From Erpobdella octoculata (lineage: Eukaryota > Annelida > Clitellata > Hirudinida > Erpobdellidae), in NCBI GenBank assembly GCA_963978895.1, contig OZ022238.1:46038210-46102209 (forward strand): a DNA stretch of 64,000 bases. Reading direction: 5' to 3'. The position numbers and the translations under genes were made by a program. The notes below the pieces were generated by a model that worked only from the letters and a program-made list of their open reading frames with translations, did no database searches and had not been told where the DNA came from. This document shows, piece after piece, positions 1-12,059 of this stretch (its first letter is position 1; every line of letters starts with the position of its first letter).

Positions 1-58
1 TGAAAATTAAAAAAATCTGTTTATTTTTATTGTTGATAGTATAGAAGAATAAACTTAT

Positions 59-3000
59 TTATAATATTAAGTTTTTTCTGGCAGCAACAGAAGCTCCAAT
101 AGCAAGTATTTCTCCTGGATCAAATTTTTGGTTTGGTGCTCGTCCAAATATTTCTTCAACCATATCTTTGACCTTTAAAAAAGTAAATTTTAGTTACAAA
201 TATGCTTTTCTGCAGATTTAAGTTATATCAAAGAAATGCTTATAACAAAGTTCCGCTTGCTAAAAATTACTTTCTTACTTTGGCACCGTTAATACAAAAA
301 ACACTCTGATATAACTAGATTTTTTGTGGTTATCATAAAAAGAACTTGAATACCTTTGGCATTTTCGTAATTCCACCAACTAACAAAACTTCATCAATGT
401 CCTTCTTAGTAATTTTAGCTAATTCAGTGGCCTTTTTAATGCTCTCTTCACACAAAACAATTGTCCTTTTAAGCAAATCATCGACAAGGTTTTCAAATTC
501 TTTTCTTGTTATCTCCGTTTTAAAATTTTTATAAACACCATCTAAATCTTTTCCCCATGTCTCGAATTCTCTTATTTCAGTATCTTCCGATAATCGGATT
601 TTAATATTTTTTACTTTAGCGAGATCCGAGAATGACTGCAAATTTAAAATTACAAGCTTTAATTGAAAACATTCCTCATCCAATTACTTCAAATTTTCAT
701 AAATGACACTAATAATCTAATATTTATTAGGACTAGGTAAAAACTGTTTAACTATTTAACATCAAAATTCTATAACATGAAAATGTTTTCTACATTAACA
801 ATTAATTAACCTCTTGTCCAAGTTTTTTTTTTCATAAGGTCTAATAAACGATCGTCAAAAGCTTTTCCATTGAGCATCAAGTCGCCAGTCGAATAAGTTT
901 CCATAACCCCATTTTTGGATTTGATAATAGAAGCCTCAAATTTTCCTCCACCAAAATCATAAACAGCAATCCTAAAAAACCAAAGTATAGTAATAATCTG
1001 ATATATCAAACATTTGCAAACAATAATAATTATAACTTGTAAATAAAAATCCACAGCTTGTAACTAACACTTTATCACTAGAAGTAGTTTCATTTGACTC
1101 AAGCGCAAGTGCAGCAGCAATTGGTTCTCTGATCACATCAATTCGTTCAAATCCAGCAAGTTTGCTAGCTTTTTTTAGTTGCTATTTATTTTAAAAACAA
1201 TTTAATTTGAATTATTAAAATTTTTTATAACAAAACGTTGTGTTATAAAGTAGATAGTTACCTTATAATCAGAACTATAACTTGGAACAGTGACGACAGC
1301 ATAATTAACTGTATCTTTAAGATCCTCCTCTGTTGACGAATAAAATTGAATTTTATTATATTTTTTATATACAATTTTTTAGTAAAATGTTTAATTACAC
1401 AAAATTAACCAGCTGAATGTTTCATTTTTTTTAAAAGTTGTGCAGCAATTTCATATGGATGATATATTCCAATGTCTGGGACTTTGACCATCGGTATATC
1501 ATTTTTTCCTTCTATGACTTCGAGTTGTCTGGTTTTCCTTTTTTTAAATGATTGTAAATGTTTAAAATTGTAATAATGTTAAGTTATCGAAAGTTTCTGA
1601 TGTACCGTAAAACGGGAAGTAATTTTGGCCCAAATTAATTTTTTTGTTTAAATTGCTTTGACCTTCCATAAAACCGAACAAAAAGGTTTTTCACCCAAAC
1701 CAACTTCGGATGTTAATTTTTATTTTGGTACTTCAGGGAGATTTTGGCCATTGAAAGCCGCATTTGAAAGTATACTATTACAAATTTCTTCGTAATTGTT
1801 GTGTGTTGAAATGTGGAAATTTATTGAGTTTTTCCTATAGCGCAATTTTTACAGAGTTTATTTAATTTTATTTCTCTGTGTTGTGAAGATATTTTTTTAT
1901 AAATTTATAATTTATTTTTCACCACCTTTTAAACAAGTTAAAACTCTGAAACTTTTAGCATAGATTTTAGACACCCACCAAAACATTTTTCAATAGTTTT
2001 CGAAACAATTTAATCATGATTTAGAATAATTTAAATAATTATTTTCTAACAAATTCAAAATTATTCACTAGATAGCGCTTACGTCAATTAAATGAACTTT
2101 TAAGTAATCATGACTTGGTCAAAAACGTATTAAATAATTGACTGAAGTATTACTATAAACGATGGTAAAACTATTATTTCATTTAGAGATCGGTTTGAAT
2201 AATGTAAAAATATAAAAGTTTGATTTAAAAGAAAAAGATTCATGCTTGGACTTGTTTTACATGCTCCACAGAGAGAAACGATCTACCCGCTAAGTTTTCC
2301 GATAACATGGACTACTAGGCAGTGTTGAATAAAATCATTTTTGAAAAGATTTGAAATCAAAATCATCAGAAAAAATATGATTTCAAATCAAAATCAATAA
2401 TTATGAAATGATTTTAAATCAAAACCACTTTTAAAAAGTAATTCAAATCATGAAATCAAAATCTTTTTTCTTAAATTTATTAATACACGGTTTGGTTTAA
2501 TTTAACATAGTTTTGTTCATTGAATTACTAGCTCGTCAAATATGAAAGTTTTTTTGTTTTAAAAACGCTCAGATAATAAATAATTAACGATTTCCTTCTC
2601 TACCATTATTAAATGCTTTGGATCGAACCTGGTTCAAGCAAATTAAAATTACTAAATTTCATGCATGCATTCGTAAGACATCTTTATTATCTAGCGATAT
2701 TTTCTTTTGAACAATAAATCCAACATTATGTTTGATGCAATCGGATAACCTCTTGCATAAAATCATTCAAAAACGAAGGAGTTGATAGTACGTCGCCCTA
2801 GAACAAAGGCAAACACACTACCTACCCCTTTGGTCGGAATGGAAAGGGTAAATACAATGAATATGCTAGGAGTCCTGATCGACGGAAAACTCTCATTCCG
2901 GGAACACGTTGACTGGATCAACACAAAATGTGCACAGACTTTGTGTGCACTAAGAAACTTACGGGCTCACGGGCTGTGTGGCCAGGAGCTCTGGACGGTC

Positions 3001-6000
3001 ACGGAGGCGACACTGATATCCAGGATCACCTACGCCTCTCAATCATGGTGGGGTTTCATTGGTTTGGGAGATCTTCAACGCATCGAGTCAGTCATTAGGA
3101 GGGTAACACTCCAGGGTTTCTTGGATCCCGACCGCCCTGATTTTGTGCACCGCTGCGCCGTGGCGGGTTCAACTCTGTTCAACCAGGTTTTGTCTAACCG
3201 CCTTCACGTCCTTCACCATCTTGTCCCAGACGTCAAGAAATCAGGATATCACCTTCTTCATCGAGCTCCCGACAGAACTATTCCGCATGCAGATTCCATA
3301 CTCAGAAAAACCTTTATACATAGATCGTTGAACTCAAAATAACTTAAACAATGCCGAACGTTATATTACATTTCTGAAAAAGGCAAGTTAGAGATTTTAT
3401 TTTAAGTCTTTAACTTTAGATTGTCGAAACTCGTATTCCTTTTATTTAATTCTTATTTTTATTATTTTATTATTTAAATGTAAACCGCTGTGCGTCATTG
3501 TCAGACTGGATAATAAAGATTTACTTACTTACTTAATAAGCTTAGGAAAAACTTTTTTTGATTTTTAGGACTGAAGTGTACAATTGCATAATAACCTTTA
3601 CTACATGCAATCTGATAACCTTTTGCATAATAAACTTAAAGAAAACGTTTTGGATCTTAAGGACTGATACTGTACAACTTTTATCACACGCCTGCGCCTG
3701 CGTGCACTAATTTTAGCAACTGCTTAAGGCTGACCTCTGCGGCCGCCACGTTATGCAAAATTGCTAACATACATACATACATAGGAAATTATATATGTAG
3801 ATGTTTTCAATCAACTTGGATCTAAAATCACTTAAACGATGAAATGTAACTATTGTTTATTTATCTTTAAAAGCAACAATTTTTCAAACATTGAATTAGT
3901 TAATCTGTTTTGTCTTAGAGTTTTAATTGGACCTGCAGAACAAAACAATCCTTCGATAGTAATAAAGGCAAATAATACATTGTTACGCTGTTCATATCGC
4001 AATCTATATCATCGGCGATTTTCTAAATAAAAAATATTCGTATAAGTTAGCACTCAAACCGTTTGGCAATGAAAGAGCAGCATAGTAAAAATATTTCATG
4101 ATTTTGATTTTTGGATAAAATAAAATCGAAAATCATCAAAAAATGATTTCAAATCAAAATCACACATGACAAAATGATTTCAAATAAAAAATCGATATGC
4201 TGATTTTAAATCGTGATTTGAAATCATTTGATTTAAAATCTTACCAAACACTGCTACTAGGCAGGGAGTTGGAGTCGAACCGTGAAGCTTTCACACTCAA
4301 GGCTATAACATTTATCGTTTCGTATCGTATCGTGTGGCCGGCTCCGTAATTGAAAGATTTCTGAAAATTTTTCTAAAAAGTTTCAACAAGAGGACTATGT
4401 TGCTCTTTGCATTATGTTTTGTAAATTACGTCTTTGTGATTTAAGCTCCTCTTTTCCTGGTTGCACGTTTTATGAGAAAACACGCTAATTGCGCTAAAAC
4501 GTGTTTTCTTTTTAATCCTATTACATGAGTTTGTAATCTTGACATTTAAGTAGCGATTAACGGCTGATAAATTACATAATTGAATTTAGCCAAAACAGAA
4601 ATGTCAGATTCAGAAAATAATGACGCAATAAATGGTACAATTTTTACTCTAGCCGATGAAGGAACAAATAATATTATTATGTTTAGGGCGATGTAACACA
4701 GAAAAACTAATTTTTAACGCTTCTTTTGCTGATTTGTTGAAAGAAGTAAATTCAGTTGAAACATAGCAATCGAAATAATCTCTAGTCAAGAAGGAAAAAT
4801 TAGGCTTTTACAAGAAAGGTTACATGGCCAAAAAATCTAAATAAACACTGTACAAGAAAAACTCGATTATTCCAAGCTCTCAATAAAATTGAATAGTGGT
4901 ACTCCATCATATGCAGCAATTACCGCAAAATGATTGTTTGTTAATGAAAGAGCAATAAAGGCGTTATAGAATCAAAAAATCTGACCATAAAAAAGGTATG
5001 GAAAAAGATATAGCTGCCATTGTGAACATTTTGGAAATTCGAGATACCGGATTAGACTGAACATTCCAAAAGACTTGAAAAAAATCATACCTAATTTTGG
5101 GTATATTTCAATTTTCGTAAAATGTAAAGAAAGGTCACTAAGGAATAAACTGTTGGAAGCAAAGAAAATACCAAATTGAGAGAATTCAAAATTAGTAATG
5201 GAACTAAATACATAGTATAACCAAACCTTACAATTGAACAAATAAAAATGTATAGTGAAATGTAACTCATGGAAACGCGAAATGGGTTGTCTATGGTCCC
5301 ATGGACAGCCCAAGAAAATGAAAGGAAGGAGAGATAAAATCAAATCAAGTTCCTCAGTTACTAAAGTAAAACAAATTAGTTTTGCCAAAAATTTGTACAC
5401 CAATATTGATTGCATGACAAATTTCAGGAACTAAAAACTAACCCATAAAAACAAAGTATTTATTATAAATCCTTTATATACAATCCTAGATTTTTATTTT
5501 ATTTGAATTTTTGAAAAAAAAGTTTGAATTTTTGAAAAAAAATTTAAATTTTTTTAAAATTTTTTTTGAATTTTTGAATTTTTTGAAAAACTTAATTATA
5601 CAATATGCAAACTTAAATTTTGATAGATTCAATTGTCTCGCAGCCCAAGTCAATGTGCCAAATTTCAGTTCGATCGGATAACGGGAAGTGAGTTAATTTT
5701 GAGACTCAAAGTTTGTGACCGACGGGAAGACAGACAGACGGGAAGACAATCGAAAATAATATAAAGGATTTAAAAATACGTGCATCGGCACAAGATCCTG
5801 AAGTGGATCTAATTGTGTTGACTGAAATTAATCCAAAACAAAGGCAATCAGGGGGGCCAAAAACCTTTCCAGGCCAAAAATGCCTATGTACGACCATAAA
5901 AAGTAATCTAAACCGCTGGTGTGATCTTGATGAAATTTGGCAACACAGGGGAAGAAGTTAAGAAAGTTTGAACTCCCAAATTCGATCCCCCGGCTTAGAA

Positions 6001-7029
6001 GGGGCAAAAAACTTTCCAGGCCATCAAAGGTAATTGTGTAATAAAATTCAAATTTAGTTTACATAACAAGATTTGAAGGTTTCAAACAACTTTTAGTAAA
6101 TCTATTTTACGTTTTATAGGCTAAAAGAAGTTAGGAAAGAGTATTTGATCTAGGGGGGGGGGCAACTGAGAGCGAAAGAGTGAGCAAGAAAGCGACAGGG
6201 AACGGATAACGACCGGTAGCGAGAGCGCAAGCGGGAAGGAAACGGAAGCGAAAAAGACAAACATTAGAAGAACCATGAGCAACGCCGGGTACCCCGCTAG
6301 TAATCTATAATTTGAAAACTCAGTTTTTTGCATTTTTTATTATAACTCTATTAAATATTAAACATTAACCACGCGATTCTAAATACTTGATATGTAAAGC
6401 ATGCGATAGAAAATTCTATGTTTTTATTATAAATTTTTTCTTATAAAAAGATTAATAAATTTTTAAAATTCATTATACTTTTATTGAATTTTTAAATATA
6501 GATTGACTTATTTTCAAACTGGACCAAAGTTTCGCGAAAGGACTTAAGTACAAATACTCAAGTACACCTATTGTACTTAAGTACGTACTTAAGTACATAT
6601 GTACTCAAGTACTCGTCATCATTGGACCAAACAATCTCCCATTTTATGGTAGTTTCAAATAGATATTAAATTATTAACATTATGTTTTTCAGTATTAACT
6701 TACATTAATTCCTGGAAGTCAATATCACTGAATTTACGAAACAGTAATTTCTTTATGTCCCATACGCTTTCAGCAACACATCGTTCTTGACACTTATCAT
6801 ATATATCATCTGAATTTATATCCACAATTGAAGAACTTCTTCCTAAAATTGTATGATCTGTATTGTTGCTTACAGCCACACAAGTTTTTGTTGTTCCAAG
6901 ATCAATCCCAACAGCGGAACTAAAACAGTAAGTAAACTCGTCATCTTATAATTGTATTCAATTTTACAAAATAATATAAACATACCTTGGTGATTTACAA
7001 TTTGAGTAGATTAAACTCACAGGTTCATC
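59..7029 (-). CDS. HSP70-like ATPase-domain-only protein, split gene (copy H1)
   Basis: Eight exons on the minus strand, read from borders and phase: 7029-6986, 6919-6704, about 1541-1411, 1330-1263, 1185-1073, 971-812, 635-354 and 172-59. Exon 2 carries the HSP70 phosphate-1 motif GIDLGTTKTCVAV; later exons carry [29 protein letters not shown] and [12 protein letters not shown]. The protein ends at [14 protein letters not shown], the last helix of the nucleotide-binding domain, so no substrate-binding domain is coded. HSP70 chaperones use this domain to bind ATP; what a free domain does here is unknown. Exons 2 and 3 are about 5.2 kb apart and phase-compatible (AT/G), with a hAT element and LINE fragment between them. 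A T run near 825-833 decides whether exon 6 stays in frame. No start-codon exon was identified. It may be a decaying copy. Confidence 0.65.
2320..4253. mobile_element. Non-autonomous hAT element (copy A)
   Basis: The element starts CAGTGTTGAATAAAATC and its other end, read inward, starts CAGTGTTTGGTAAGATT, giving imperfect terminal inverted repeats. It is bordered by the 8-bp direct repeat CTACTAGG at 2312-2319 and 4254-4261. CAGTG ends with an 8-bp target-site duplication are the hAT signature. Both ends are rich in short motifs built on ATTTCAAATCAAAATC. No transposase is present; the inside holds a LINE fragment. The same insertion, with the same target duplication, occurs at 61054-62966. 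Confidence 0.85.
2782..3536 (+). pseudogene. 5'-truncated LINE, reverse transcriptase C-terminus (copy A)
   Basis: The open stretch 2782-3342 gives about 186 residues typical of the end of a CR1/Jockey-type non-LTR reverse transcriptase: LGVLIDGKLSFREHVDWI, then ATLISRITYASQSWWGF and a run after ESVIRR. The catalytic palm motif is missing, as expected for 5' truncation during target-primed reverse transcription. A non-coding tail follows and ends in TTAC repeats near 3525-3536, a common LINE 3' terminus. It is clearly GC-richer than its surroundings and lies inside the hAT element. It has no function of its own. Confidence 0.75.
4262..5262 (+). other. Degenerate open region, possible LINE ORF1 remnant
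   Basis: No intact gene. Plus-strand pieces in several frames read as a helical stretch (EGKIRLLQERLHGQK), then SGTPSYAAITAK, then NFGYISIFVKCKERS and RNKLLEAKK. That order of coiled coil, YA-type spacer and a basic domain with a V-K-x-K patch resembles ORF1 proteins of LINEs, but stops and frameshifts break it. The block is repeated at 62975-63975. On the minus strand at about 4265-4275 there is a perfect pol III B-box-like GGTTCGACTCC, but no tRNA fold could be built around it. Confidence 0.3.
5430..6301 (+). mobile_element. Helitron-like 3' end and flanking repeat
   Basis: The stretch ends in CAACGCCGGGT, a spacer and GCTAGTA at about 6301. A short GC-rich hairpin followed by CTAGT is the usual Helitron 3' terminus. 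Just inside lies a degenerate purine-rich tandem (GAAAGCGACAGGGAACGG type) and the word GACAAACATTAGAA, both shared with the element at 49559-50376. No Rep/helicase coding sequence is visible. The left border is not defined. Confidence 0.45.
6538..6620. repeat. GTACTTAAGTAC palindromic tandem
   Basis: About six degenerate copies of a 10-12 base palindromic word (variants of GTACTTAAGTAC) lie head to tail in the large intron of the HSP70-like gene H1. It could form cruciforms; no function is implied. Confidence 0.6.
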
Positions 7030-7469
7030 CTAATAAATAATTTAAAACATATCACTGGAAAATTAACATATAAAAATTGATTACAACAAGAATCTTTTAA
7101 ATACAAGAATTCTGAAAAGTTATCGATACAATTTTTTATGGTTTAGGGCGGCTTTACCGTTCACAGACAATAAAATATTTCTTTTATTTATTAAGTTATT
7201 CAACGTGCCTTCTAAAATTTTTCATTAATCCATTTAACAAAAGGATAACTAAAGTATTACTATAAACAATGTAAAACTATTATTGCATTTAAAAATTGAT
7301 TTGCATAATTTAACAAATAGTCGTTTTAACCAAAAAATTAATTTCAATTTTCTTCTTAGCTTGTAATTTCATTTCAACTAAAACCTGAAGCTTTATCTTT
7401 TGTTTCTCACAGATTTATAATTTAATCGAAATGAAAAAATAACAATTTTGTTTAATAAAAAACACTACA

Positions 7470-7583
7470 AAACTAACATTTAGGTCATACGTTGTTGACC
7501 AGCTGATTGATCGACTCAAAGACCATGCTGGTCTCCTCAAAAGGAGAGACAGTTTAGTTCTGGACAACATAACGATACTTTAA
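7470..7583 (+). other. Short conserved open stretch, first copy
   Basis: An open reading stretch coding for TFRSYVVDQLIDRLKDHAG followed by LLKRRDSLVLDN and a stop. A diverged version of the same protein-like stretch occurs at about 8945-9053. Shared amino acids despite base changes suggest descent from a coding exon or transposon ORF. I do not recognise the family. Confidence 0.35.
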
Positions 7584-7753
7584 GAAAGGTTGATAATGTT
7601 ATTTGTCAAATGAATGTTACGCCTTATAACTGCAAATAACCATCGATAAATTATTTACGTTAACCTAATATAATAAATCATTTATATGAATAAATGAAAA
7701 TGAATACTTGTATTATTTATTTACTCATTAACCTAATTAATTAACCTAATAAA

Positions 7754-8158
<405 letters not shown>

Positions 8159-8756
8159 TACACTTTTTGCATGCTTTCTTGAAAAAAAATGTTGGCTTTT
8201 TAGACATGGCGGGGTCTGTGTGAAAATAATTTTTTTATTGATATAATAATAGTTTATTTAATTATTATCTGAGAACTCAGCGTTGTTCGTATTTTTTTAA
8301 TAAATACCTGACAATTATTCTTATTAGCTAGTTTTAAAAATTTAAAAATTTTTAATTATTATTTGATTTTTTAATTATTTATTTGATTACGAAAAAATTG
8401 TTTTTTTTAGAAAATTCAAAATTATTCGCCGAATAACATTGTAGACCAGAAAAGAAATAAGCATTAAATCAAAACAACAACTACATTGTAAAGTAACAGG
8501 AAAAATTATTTACATTATTTACATTAGAAAACAGTTCCAACTACTTTTAAAATTGAAAAGATACTTTTTTAATTTTTGTCGTGATCCCCACGGCGGGTCG
8601 CACTGGCATTAAACTTTGATATTAAGTGGGCGCTACAAAATATCATCCAGCTAGTCGCATGTTTGCCACCAATGGTTTAGACCCTAGTTAAAGAAACCGC
8701 TACTAATTTAAAAAATATCCTTTTTTTAGTTGAAAAAAACATAAAAAACTTATTAC

Positions 8757-8860
8757 AAACTGGCAGGGTTACCCGGCGTTTCCCGGGGGGTTTTTTTTTA
8801 CAGGTTTTCTCGTTGTTTCTTTTATTTGTTTTTTTTCTCTTCTTTATTTTTTTTCCTTGT
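8757..8860 (-). mobile_element. Decayed Helitron-like 3' end
   Basis: ACTGGCAGGGTTACCCGGCG followed by a C/G-rich run and T-rich sequence matches the inverted form of the Helitron-like terminus at 49559, with ACTAGC mutated to ACTGGC. Only the end and about 100 bases can be traced. The body should extend rightwards. Confidence 0.4.
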
Positions 8861-8939
8861 TTTATTTGTTCACTCTCCTTGTTAATTTTACAAGAGAAAG
8901 AAATGACCAAAAAAGAAAAAGTACAATTTTTTTTATTAA

Positions 8940-9056
8940 AGATATTACAAAACTAACATTTAGGTCGTATTTTGTTGACCAGCGGATTGACCGACTCAAA
9001 GTTCATGCCTGTTGCCTCAAAAAGAAAGATAGTTTAGTACTGTATGTGTCTTAAAA
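8940..9056 (+). other. Short conserved open stretch, second copy
   Basis: The stretch reads LTFRSYFVDQRIDRLKVHA and then a lysine-rich KKKDSLVL. It parallels the stretch at 7470-7583, including the upstream words ACAAAACTAACATTTAGGTC. It is probably the same unrecognised repeat family. Confidence 0.35.
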
Positions 9057-9360
9057 CTTTCCTCTTCACTGTTTCCTTCAATTTTCTTCCAATATACAGT
9101 GGCTCCGAAGTTGGTTCGACCGTGGAGACACTTTAAAAAATTCTTTTTCAAATTTTTATGAACATTGATAAATTATTTGGGTTAACCTAAGATAATAATT
9201 AATTTGTATGAATTACTGTAAATAAATATTTGTATTTATTTAAATAATTGAATAAATAAATAAAAAAGTAATAAGCTTCGGGCAGCTTCAACCAACTCAG
9301 CTTCTTCTTTAAATTTTGCTACGCAAATTAAATTTGAATTGTGTTACGCATTAATCTTTT

Positions 9361-10067
9361 ATGTTTTTAAATAAGAGCCGTCCTTAAGTGACGTCATGCT
9401 TTTAAGGGAAAAGTCAGAATTTTTGGCGAAGGGGTACTGGAGAGAATTGAAAAATGTGAATTCACAAAGAAAAATAAAATTTTAATTTAAACTTGTCAAT
9501 TTAAATATAAAAATTTTTAGTTTTATTAATTAAAACTTTTTTTAATATTTATTTGATAACTTTTTGATCCCAAAACGGTTCTCTTTTATTCACTACTTGT
9601 AAATAGCATAAAATTTAAAATGAAAGTTAGCTAAAATTGCTGAGACAATAAATTTCTGTGTATATAGGTCTATATATAAATAAAGAGAATATTTATACCC
9701 CTGCAAGTTAGAAAATCAGAAAAATGTTATTTAAAAATGTATGTTCTTATTGATATGTCTTTAAATAAGAGCCGTCCTTAAGTGACGTCATGCTTTTAAG
9801 GGAAAAGTCAGAATTTTTGGCGAAGGGGTGCTGGAGAGAATTGAAAAATGTGAATTCACAAAGAAAAATAAAATTGTAATTTAAACTTGTCAATTTAAAT
9901 ATAAAAATTTTTAGTTTGATTAATTAAAACTTTGTTTAATATTTATTTGATAACTTTTTGATCCCAAAACGGTTCTCTTTTATTCACTACTTGTAAATAG
10001 CATAAAATTTAAAATGAAAGTTAGCTAAAATTGCTGAGACAATAAATTTCTCTGTATATAGGTCTAT
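9361..10067. repeat. Two-copy direct tandem duplication (~310 bp units)
   Basis: Units at about 9361-9672 and 9757-10067 are almost identical. Each starts ATGT[T/C]TTTAAATAAGAGCC, continues through GTGACGTCATGCTTTTAAGG and ends near GTATATAGGTCTAT. About 85 bases of unrelated AT-rich DNA separate them. No coding capacity was seen. It may be two copies of one short mobile repeat. Confidence 0.85.
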
Positions 10068-10099
10068 GTTTTTTATTTTATTTAAGTTTTATTTTTGAA

Positions 10100-11300
10100 G
10101 AACATCAACTCTAAAGATTTTTGTATTTTAATATTTACTTTATTTTTCTAGTCGCTTTCCTCAAAATAATTTTCCATTGTCTTAAATTTTTTGAGCTCAA
10201 TTATGTTTTTAATTTTTAATTAATCAACGAAAAATTATTCATTTAATTTCAGTTTCTAAATGTTCACTTTTATTTACGTTTTATTTCATTTGTTATCTTA
10301 TTATTTTGAACTGATTTATCAATGGTCATTAGTCGTTGTAAGTTATAACAGCCAAATGTCGTAGTAGGCTATATCGTGTTGTATCGAAGACTTGCGATGT
10401 TCCGCAATACTAAACTTTATTCTCTTTTCAGGAAACGATCATGGCCTGTTAATCGATTGATTGGCACGTTTGCAAAAAACAACTTATATGTTAGTTTTCT
10501 TTTGTTTTGTATATTTATTCATCAATAAGTTTCTTAGTTTTCTCATTTATTATCCTTAAGATATTTAGATTTTTTTGGAAAGCTTGCGTTATTCATGATA
10601 CTCTCGTTAGTTTATTGGGGTCTGTAAAAACTTTTTAAATGTCCCTTTGAATATAATTGCATCAGTTGAATTATAAAATAATTCAGTTCAAACGTGTTAT
10701 TAAAAAGATAAACTAATAGCAAAATACATTCTATTTGATTGAACTACTTAAGTTAGTTTTAAAATTTACGAAAATAACTAATTGATATTAACTAAGCACT
10801 TAATTCTAATTATTTCAATATTTTGTGTGTGTATTTATGCACATGCATGAAGCACATTGAAAACATTATAGTATAGTCGGTGCGGGGTATAACAAAATAT
10901 TGCATCGGACCTATTACTTTAAGAATCGGGCCTATTACGCAACGCACCATACCCATGGTTTGATCCACATTACGTAATAATCTTTGCATTAGACTGAGGA
11001 CTTTCAGATAATAACATCTGGCACTGAAAGTTGAGCGCTTAGTCTTAAAAGACCTGGTGGAAAGTGCTAGACTTGAAACAATTCGTCGCACTTTTGAATT
11101 TTAAGGGATGTTTGTAAAACGCGAACTAAATTGCGAACCACTCACTAAAGAACGAACTTTATTACGAACCAATGTGTAAAGGCGAACTCAAAGACAAAAT
11201 ATATAATACAAACAAATATATAATATATAATAAATTTATTCTAAAATATTATAAAATAAAAAATAGCAATTAGAACCAAATAATAAAAATAATTTTCTCA
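10100..11300. other. AT-rich DNA without recognised gene
   Basis: No coding exon, RNA or clear repeat boundary was recognised. A minus-strand open stretch at 10810-11091 has no recognisable motif. GCGAACT-type words repeat loosely between 11110 and 11190. Confidence 0.5.
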
Positions 11301-11309
11301 GTTATTCTT

Positions 11310-11600
11310 ACAAAACCCGCATGTGAATTTCTGTTTCGGAACGGCACCTATACACTCAGAGTGGTACCATCGAGGACACTCGTCACATCCTGTCCAACGA
11401 ATTTTCTTCTCATCTTTTCCATGTTTGTTTATTTTTTTTTGGGAGGAGGAACATTGGAGTTGCACGAATAGCAGATTGTTCCATCAATTTCTTCCGAATT
11501 AGACTCATTTATCGCAGCCATAGCTGCAATGAGGTCTTCATCATCACTTTTGGCTGAAGTTTAAGGCTGTGTATGATCACTGAGTGACAACAGCAACCAG
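11310..11600 (-). pseudogene. PHD finger remnant, probable transposase C-terminus
   Basis: Read on the minus strand, ICYSCNSNVP (near 11440-11475) and, after a frame change in an A run, WTGCDECPRWYHSECIG then KFTCGFCKNN and a stop form a complete C4HC3 zinc-finger ligand set of a PHD finger. Upstream, an acidic stretch (SDDEDLIAAMAAINESNSEE) leads into it. PHD fingers of this WYH type are common at the ends of pogo/Tigger-like and related transposon proteins in invertebrates, so a dead transposon is the likeliest source. The frame change and stops make it a pseudogene as read. Confidence 0.5.
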
Positions 11601-11856
11601 ATCTGTAATGATGAGTTCTTCAGTAATCGCCAGCTGTAGGAATTTCAACATCTGCAGGACGTGTTTTTTTTCCCCTGCTTTTCGTTCGGGCCGTTTCCGA
11701 GTGTTTTTACGCAAATAAATTAAATAGCTAACATTACTGCGACCCATTGTGTAGAAGCAAACCTTAATGGGATCCTTTTTGCATTTTGAAAGGCGAACTA
11801 CATCGGTCACGTGCTTCATTGTTAACCGATCACTGAGCGAGTTCGCGTACAGTTGC

Positions 11857-12010
<154 letters not shown>

Positions 12011-12059
12011 AAACAAAAGGTTTAGTTCCATACACTTATTATTATAGTACATTTGTATA

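Larger units (their letters stand above)
1..5262. repeat. Segmental duplication, copy A
   Basis: This block is repeated in the same orientation at 58749-63975 with only scattered differences and small indels. The shared part covers the last six exons of an HSP70-like gene, a hAT element with its target-site duplication, a LINE fragment and a degenerate open region. The two copies diverge abruptly at about 5263 and 63976. The copy starts at or before the window edge, so the true left end is unknown. Confidence 0.9.

Noticed and set aside
3839..4030. 63-codon frame repeated identically at 62552-62743
   Set aside because: Its conservation is explained by the segmental duplication; it lies inside a non-autonomous hAT element and shows no domain.
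4265..4345. Possible tRNA or tRNA-derived SINE on the minus strand, because of a perfect GGTTCGACTCC B-box
   Set aside because: The T-stem does not pair beyond two bases and no acceptor or anticodon stem could be built.
4972..5415. 147-codon minus-strand frame, partly repeated at 63685-63954
   Set aside because: Aromatic-rich antisense of the degenerate LINE ORF1-like region; the repeat is due to the segmental duplication and the frames differ in extent.
10810..11091. 93-codon minus-strand frame
   Set aside because: No recognisable motif, no splice or repeat context; length is within chance for this composition.
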